Positions 4,513 through 6,090 of a stretch of DNA of 6,090 nucleotides are shown here, piece by piece. Source of the stretch: DASXUX01 sp036504595 (GTDB taxonomy: Bacteria; Planctomycetota; SZUA-567; H5-PLA8); the NCBI GenBank assembly GCA_036504595.1, contig DASXUX010000034.1, forward strand, positions 1 to 6,090. Reading direction: 5' to 3'. The first letter of the stretch is position 1; every line of letters starts with the position of its first letter. A program made the position numbers and the translations under genes. The notes beneath the pieces are model-generated. The model was given only the letters and a program-made list of their open reading frames with translations, was not told the DNA's origin and did no database searches.

Positions 4513-5571
4513 TTATGCCGCGTCGCGGCCATCTTCCAATACCGGCCAGAGCGACTCGATCTGGTCCAGCACCACACCCGTCCCGCGAGCGACAGCCGTC
4601 AACGGATCTTCAGCGCGGCGAACCGGCAAACCCGTTTCGCGAGCCAACATGCGGTCCATTCCGCGCAGCAGAGCCGTCCCGCCGGCCAGCGTGATTCCCG
4701 ACTCGATCAGGTCGGCGGCCAGTTCCGGAGGCGTGCCTTCGAGCGTGCTCTTGATCGTGCGGACGATTTGTTCGAGGGGCTCGTGCAACGCTTCACGAAT
4801 CTCTTCGCTACGCACAGTAACGGAGCGCGGCAAATTCGCGAGCGTGTCCATGCCCTTCACTTCCTTGGTCAGCTCCTCCTCTAAGGCGTAGGCGCTGCCA
4901 ATGTCGATCTTGACACGCTCGGCTGTCGTTTCGCCGATCTGCAGGTTGTAGACGCTCTTCATGTGCTTGATAATCGCTTCGTTCATTTCATCGCCAGCGA
5001 TGCGCAGCGATGCGCTGCGGACGATGTCGGAAAGCGAGATCACCGCCACTTCGGCCGTACCGCCGCCGATATCGACGATCATTGACCCTTTTGGCTCCGT
5101 CACGGGCAGTCCCACGCCGATGGCCGCAGCCATCGGTTCCTTGATCAGACGCACGTCGCGAGCGCCGGCGCGTTCGGCCGAGTTAATCACCGCGCGCTTT
5201 TCGACCGTGGTGATGCCCGACGGGACCGCGACGATGACGCGCGGGTGGATGAAACGGCTGCGACCATGAGCTTTCTTGATAAAGTAGCTTAGCAGAGCTT
5301 CGGTAATCTCAAAATCGGCGATCACGCCATTTTTCATCGGGCGAACGGCTTCGATAGAACCGGGGGTGCGGCCGAGCATCTGGCGGGCTCTTTCCCCGAC
5401 CGCCGGCTCGCCATTGATCATGAAGACTTTATTCGTGCCGCGCCTGACGGCCACCACCGACGGTTCGGATAGGATGATGCCTTCGCCACGCGCGCAAACC
5501 AGCGTGTTCGCCGTTCCCAGATCGATTCCCAAATCCTTGCAGAACATGCCCATGATATTCTCAAAGATCAT
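4513..5571 (-). CDS. mreB: MreB, actin-like cell-shape protein
   Basis: This 352-residue protein aligns along its length with bacterial MreB (about 347 residues in E. coli). It polymerises with ATP into membrane-associated filaments that position the peptidoglycan elongation machinery. Visible landmarks: phosphate-1 loop DLGTANTLV (residues 17-25), SEPSVVAV (35-42), MKNGVIADFEITEALL (79-94), VPSGITTVEKRAV (117-129), KEPMAAAIGVGLPV (144-157, including the ATPase Glu), phosphate-2 loop DIGGGTAEVAV (167-177), IGETTAERVKIDIGSA (212-227) and the adenosine-binding SGITLAGGTALLRGMD (291-306). All nucleotide-binding motifs are intact. The ATG at 5571 has GGGAG (5582-5578) 6 bases upstream. The short N-terminus MIFENIMGMFCKD before the actin core corresponds to the region that contacts membrane in other MreBs. 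No mreC or mreD follows; the next gene on the strand is hppA after 420 bases, so this mreB is detached from the usual mreBCD cluster within this window. Confidence 0.97.
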   Translation of the reverse strand: MIFENIMGMFCKDLGIDLGTANTLVCARGEGIILSEPSVVAVRRGTNKVFMINGEPAVGERARQMLGRTPGSIEAVRPMKNGVIADFEITEALLSYFIKKAHGRSRFIHPRVIVAVPSGITTVEKRAVINSAERAGARDVRLIKEPMAAAIGVGLPVTEPKGSMIVDIGGGTAEVAVISLSDIVRSASLRIAGDEMNEAIIKHMKSVYNLQIGETTAERVKIDIGSAYALEEELTKEVKGMDTLANLPRSVTVRSEEIREALHEPLEQIVRTIKSTLEGTPPELAADLIESGITLAGGTALLRGMDRMLARETGLPVRRAEDPLTAVARGTGVVLDQIESLWPVLEDGRDAA

Positions 5572-5602
5572 GCGTCTCTCCCGACCATCTCAGCTCAAAC
5601 CA

Positions 5603-5620
5603 GCACGCGTTGCAGCGTGC
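5603..5620. repeat. Palindrome in the mreB leader
   Basis: GCACGCGTTGCAGCGTGC has perfect 6-bp arms (GCACGC/GCGTGC) around GTTGCA, 32 bases upstream of the mreB start. It could be a leader hairpin or an operator. No further support is visible. Confidence 0.4.
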
Positions 5621-5802
5621 GAAAGTGGTTCCTCGGTTCAGGCCGTTGCTGCGATGGATGTTACGCCACATGAAGTATCGGCAGCGCTTCTGGGCAAACG
5701 CAGTGAAAATGTCCGATAAAAATGCCCCCATCTCACCTTCACGCGTCATCCGTTCGCACGCAAAAGTCCACGACTTCAACACAGAGAACACGGAGGAAAA
5801 AC

Positions 5803-5841
5803 AGGGTTCGGGGTTCAGGGGCCAGGGTTCAGGGTTCAGGG
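5803..5841. repeat. Period-7 tandem array, AGGGTTC type
   Basis: Five heptamers in perfect register plus a partial unit: agggttc, ggggttc, aggggcc, agggttc, agggttc, aggg. Such GGGTTCA heptamers are characteristic of intergenic DNA in planctomycetes and some other large-genome bacteria (from memory). The unit count is likely to vary between strains. Confidence 0.88.
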
Positions 5842-5852
5842 AAGGCCTTGAC

Positions 5853-5935
5853 GCGCCGCTCCGGTCCCCTTCTCCTCGCGAAAGTGGCGCAATCCTCCCG
5901 GATTGCGCGTCGCTCCGGTCCCCCTCTCCCCCGCG
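5853..5935. repeat. Pair of near-direct repeats flanking the palindrome
   Basis: Positions 5853-5880 and 5907-5935 both read GCGYCGCTCCGGTCCCC followed by a pyrimidine-rich stretch ending in CGCG. They differ by a few substitutions and one indel, with a 54-base offset. The GCGCAATCC palindrome (5887-5908) sits between them, overlapping the second by two bases. This suggests an older duplication or a palindrome inserted into a repeat. Confidence 0.65.
5887..5908. repeat. Dispersed palindrome copy 2
   Basis: Perfect 9-bp arms GCGCAATCC (5887-5895) and GGATTGCGC (5900-5908) around TCCC. It has the same arms as the copy at 4111-4132, which differs only in one loop base and the last base of the right arm. 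Two near-identical copies 1.8 kb apart in non-coding DNA indicate a dispersed REP-like element. Confidence 0.8.
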
Positions 5936-5946
5936 CGGGAGAGGGG
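5921..5946. repeat. GC-rich hairpin of a common intergenic repeat
   Basis: Arms CCCCTCTCCC (5921-5930) and GGGAGAGGGG (5937-5946) pair perfectly around CCGCGC. They are followed by TTAGGGGTGAGGGGGCC. This 'CCCTCACCCCTAACCCCTCTCCC' motif on the minus strand is a familiar high-copy intergenic repeat of planctomycetes and other environmental bacteria (from memory). There is no T-tract, so it is not a canonical terminator. Confidence 0.72.
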
Positions 5947-6026
5947 TTAGGGGTGAGGGGGCCACCTTGCACTCCCCATCCACGTTCTCCGCGTCTTCTG
6001 TTTTCACGTTGTTTCCCGTGCCGTTG

Positions 6027-6061
6027 CTCCTGCCTCCCGCCTCCTGCATCCTGCCTACTGC
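6027..6061. repeat. Second period-7 tandem array, CTCCTGC type
   Basis: Five heptamers in register: ctcctgc, ctcccgc, ctcctgc, atcctgc, ctactgc. It has the same 7-base period as the array at 5803-5841 but an unrelated unit. Confidence 0.82.
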
Positions 6062-6090
6062 TGTTCTCCCGTGCGGCCCCAACTTTTCAT

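Larger units (their letters stand above)
5583..6090. other. Repeat-rich non-coding region upstream of mreB
   Basis: About 500 bases without a credible gene. A long open frame on the minus strand crosses it, but its translation consists of runs produced by the repeats (LTPLPRGGEGD, LNPEPWPLNPEPC) and its 3' end overlaps the mreB start, so I treat it as fortuitous. The region holds two period-7 arrays, a palindrome also found in the hppA leader, a 10-bp-arm hairpin and a near-direct repeat. No convincing mreB promoter was found. At the far end, the minus strand from 6090 reads an 11-codon frame to a TAG at 6057-6055; it may be the tail of a gene beyond the window, which cannot be decided. Confidence 0.7.

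Noticed and set aside
5921..5946. Rho-independent terminator
   Set aside because: The stem is strong, but no T-tract follows on either strand, and the motif resembles a high-copy intergenic repeat.
5803..6061. CRISPR array
   Set aside because: The repeats are contiguous 7-base tandems and dispersed hairpins. There are no regular 25-40 base repeats with unique spacers, and no cas genes.
5561..6082. 173-residue open frame upstream of mreB on the minus strand
   Set aside because: The translation is made of repeat-derived low-complexity segments, it overlaps the mreB start, and it has no recognisable domain.

Overview
The window is high-GC bacterial DNA in which every intact gene lies on the minus strand. 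Read in the direction of transcription (high to low coordinates) the order is: a repeat-rich non-coding stretch (about 6090 to 5583), mreB (5571-4513), a structured 420-base gap, hppA (4092-1390) with a textbook terminator, a HigB/HigA-type toxin-antitoxin pair (1279-600), a degraded plus-strand module (322-593), and the first 62 codons of an ISAs1-family transposase cut by the window edge (186-1). The organism is probably a planctomycete or a relative in the PVC group. This is inferred from the intergenic style (period-7 GGGTTCA-type arrays, the 'cccctctccc...gggagagggg' hairpin, the GCGCAATCC palindrome), from the small antitoxin-like gene at 322-553, and from an mreB that stands without mreC. 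It is a judgement from memory, not from a search.

Housekeeping part. MreB is the actin-like scaffold for cell-wall elongation. HppA is a membrane-embedded pyrophosphatase that uses PPi hydrolysis to pump ions. It carries the Lys/Thr signature of the K+-independent, proton-pumping subfamily, and it has a signal-peptide-like N-terminal extension. The 420-base gap between them makes a single operon uncertain. The gap holds several perfect inverted repeats, including a compact fold (4309-4361) that can form a three-way junction, and a palindrome abutting the hppA ribosome binding site that recurs upstream of mreB.

Accessory part. Downstream of hppA lies a small island. It has a complete toxin-first higBA-like pair with a near-perfect 20-bp palindrome in its promoter, and the inferred transcription start falls almost on the toxin ATG. 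Next to it is a plus-strand antitoxin-like gene with a clear reading-frame break, followed by what looks like the first few codons of a PIN-domain toxin. An insertion sequence comes last. The picture is one live toxin-antitoxin system beside a decaying one and a transposon.

The most unusual items are the candidate structured element at 4309-4361, the palindrome shared between the hppA leader and the mreB upstream region, the related GTGTAC...GTACAY sites upstream of both higB and hppA, and two independent period-7 arrays upstream of mreB. No wholly new multi-gene system is evident.
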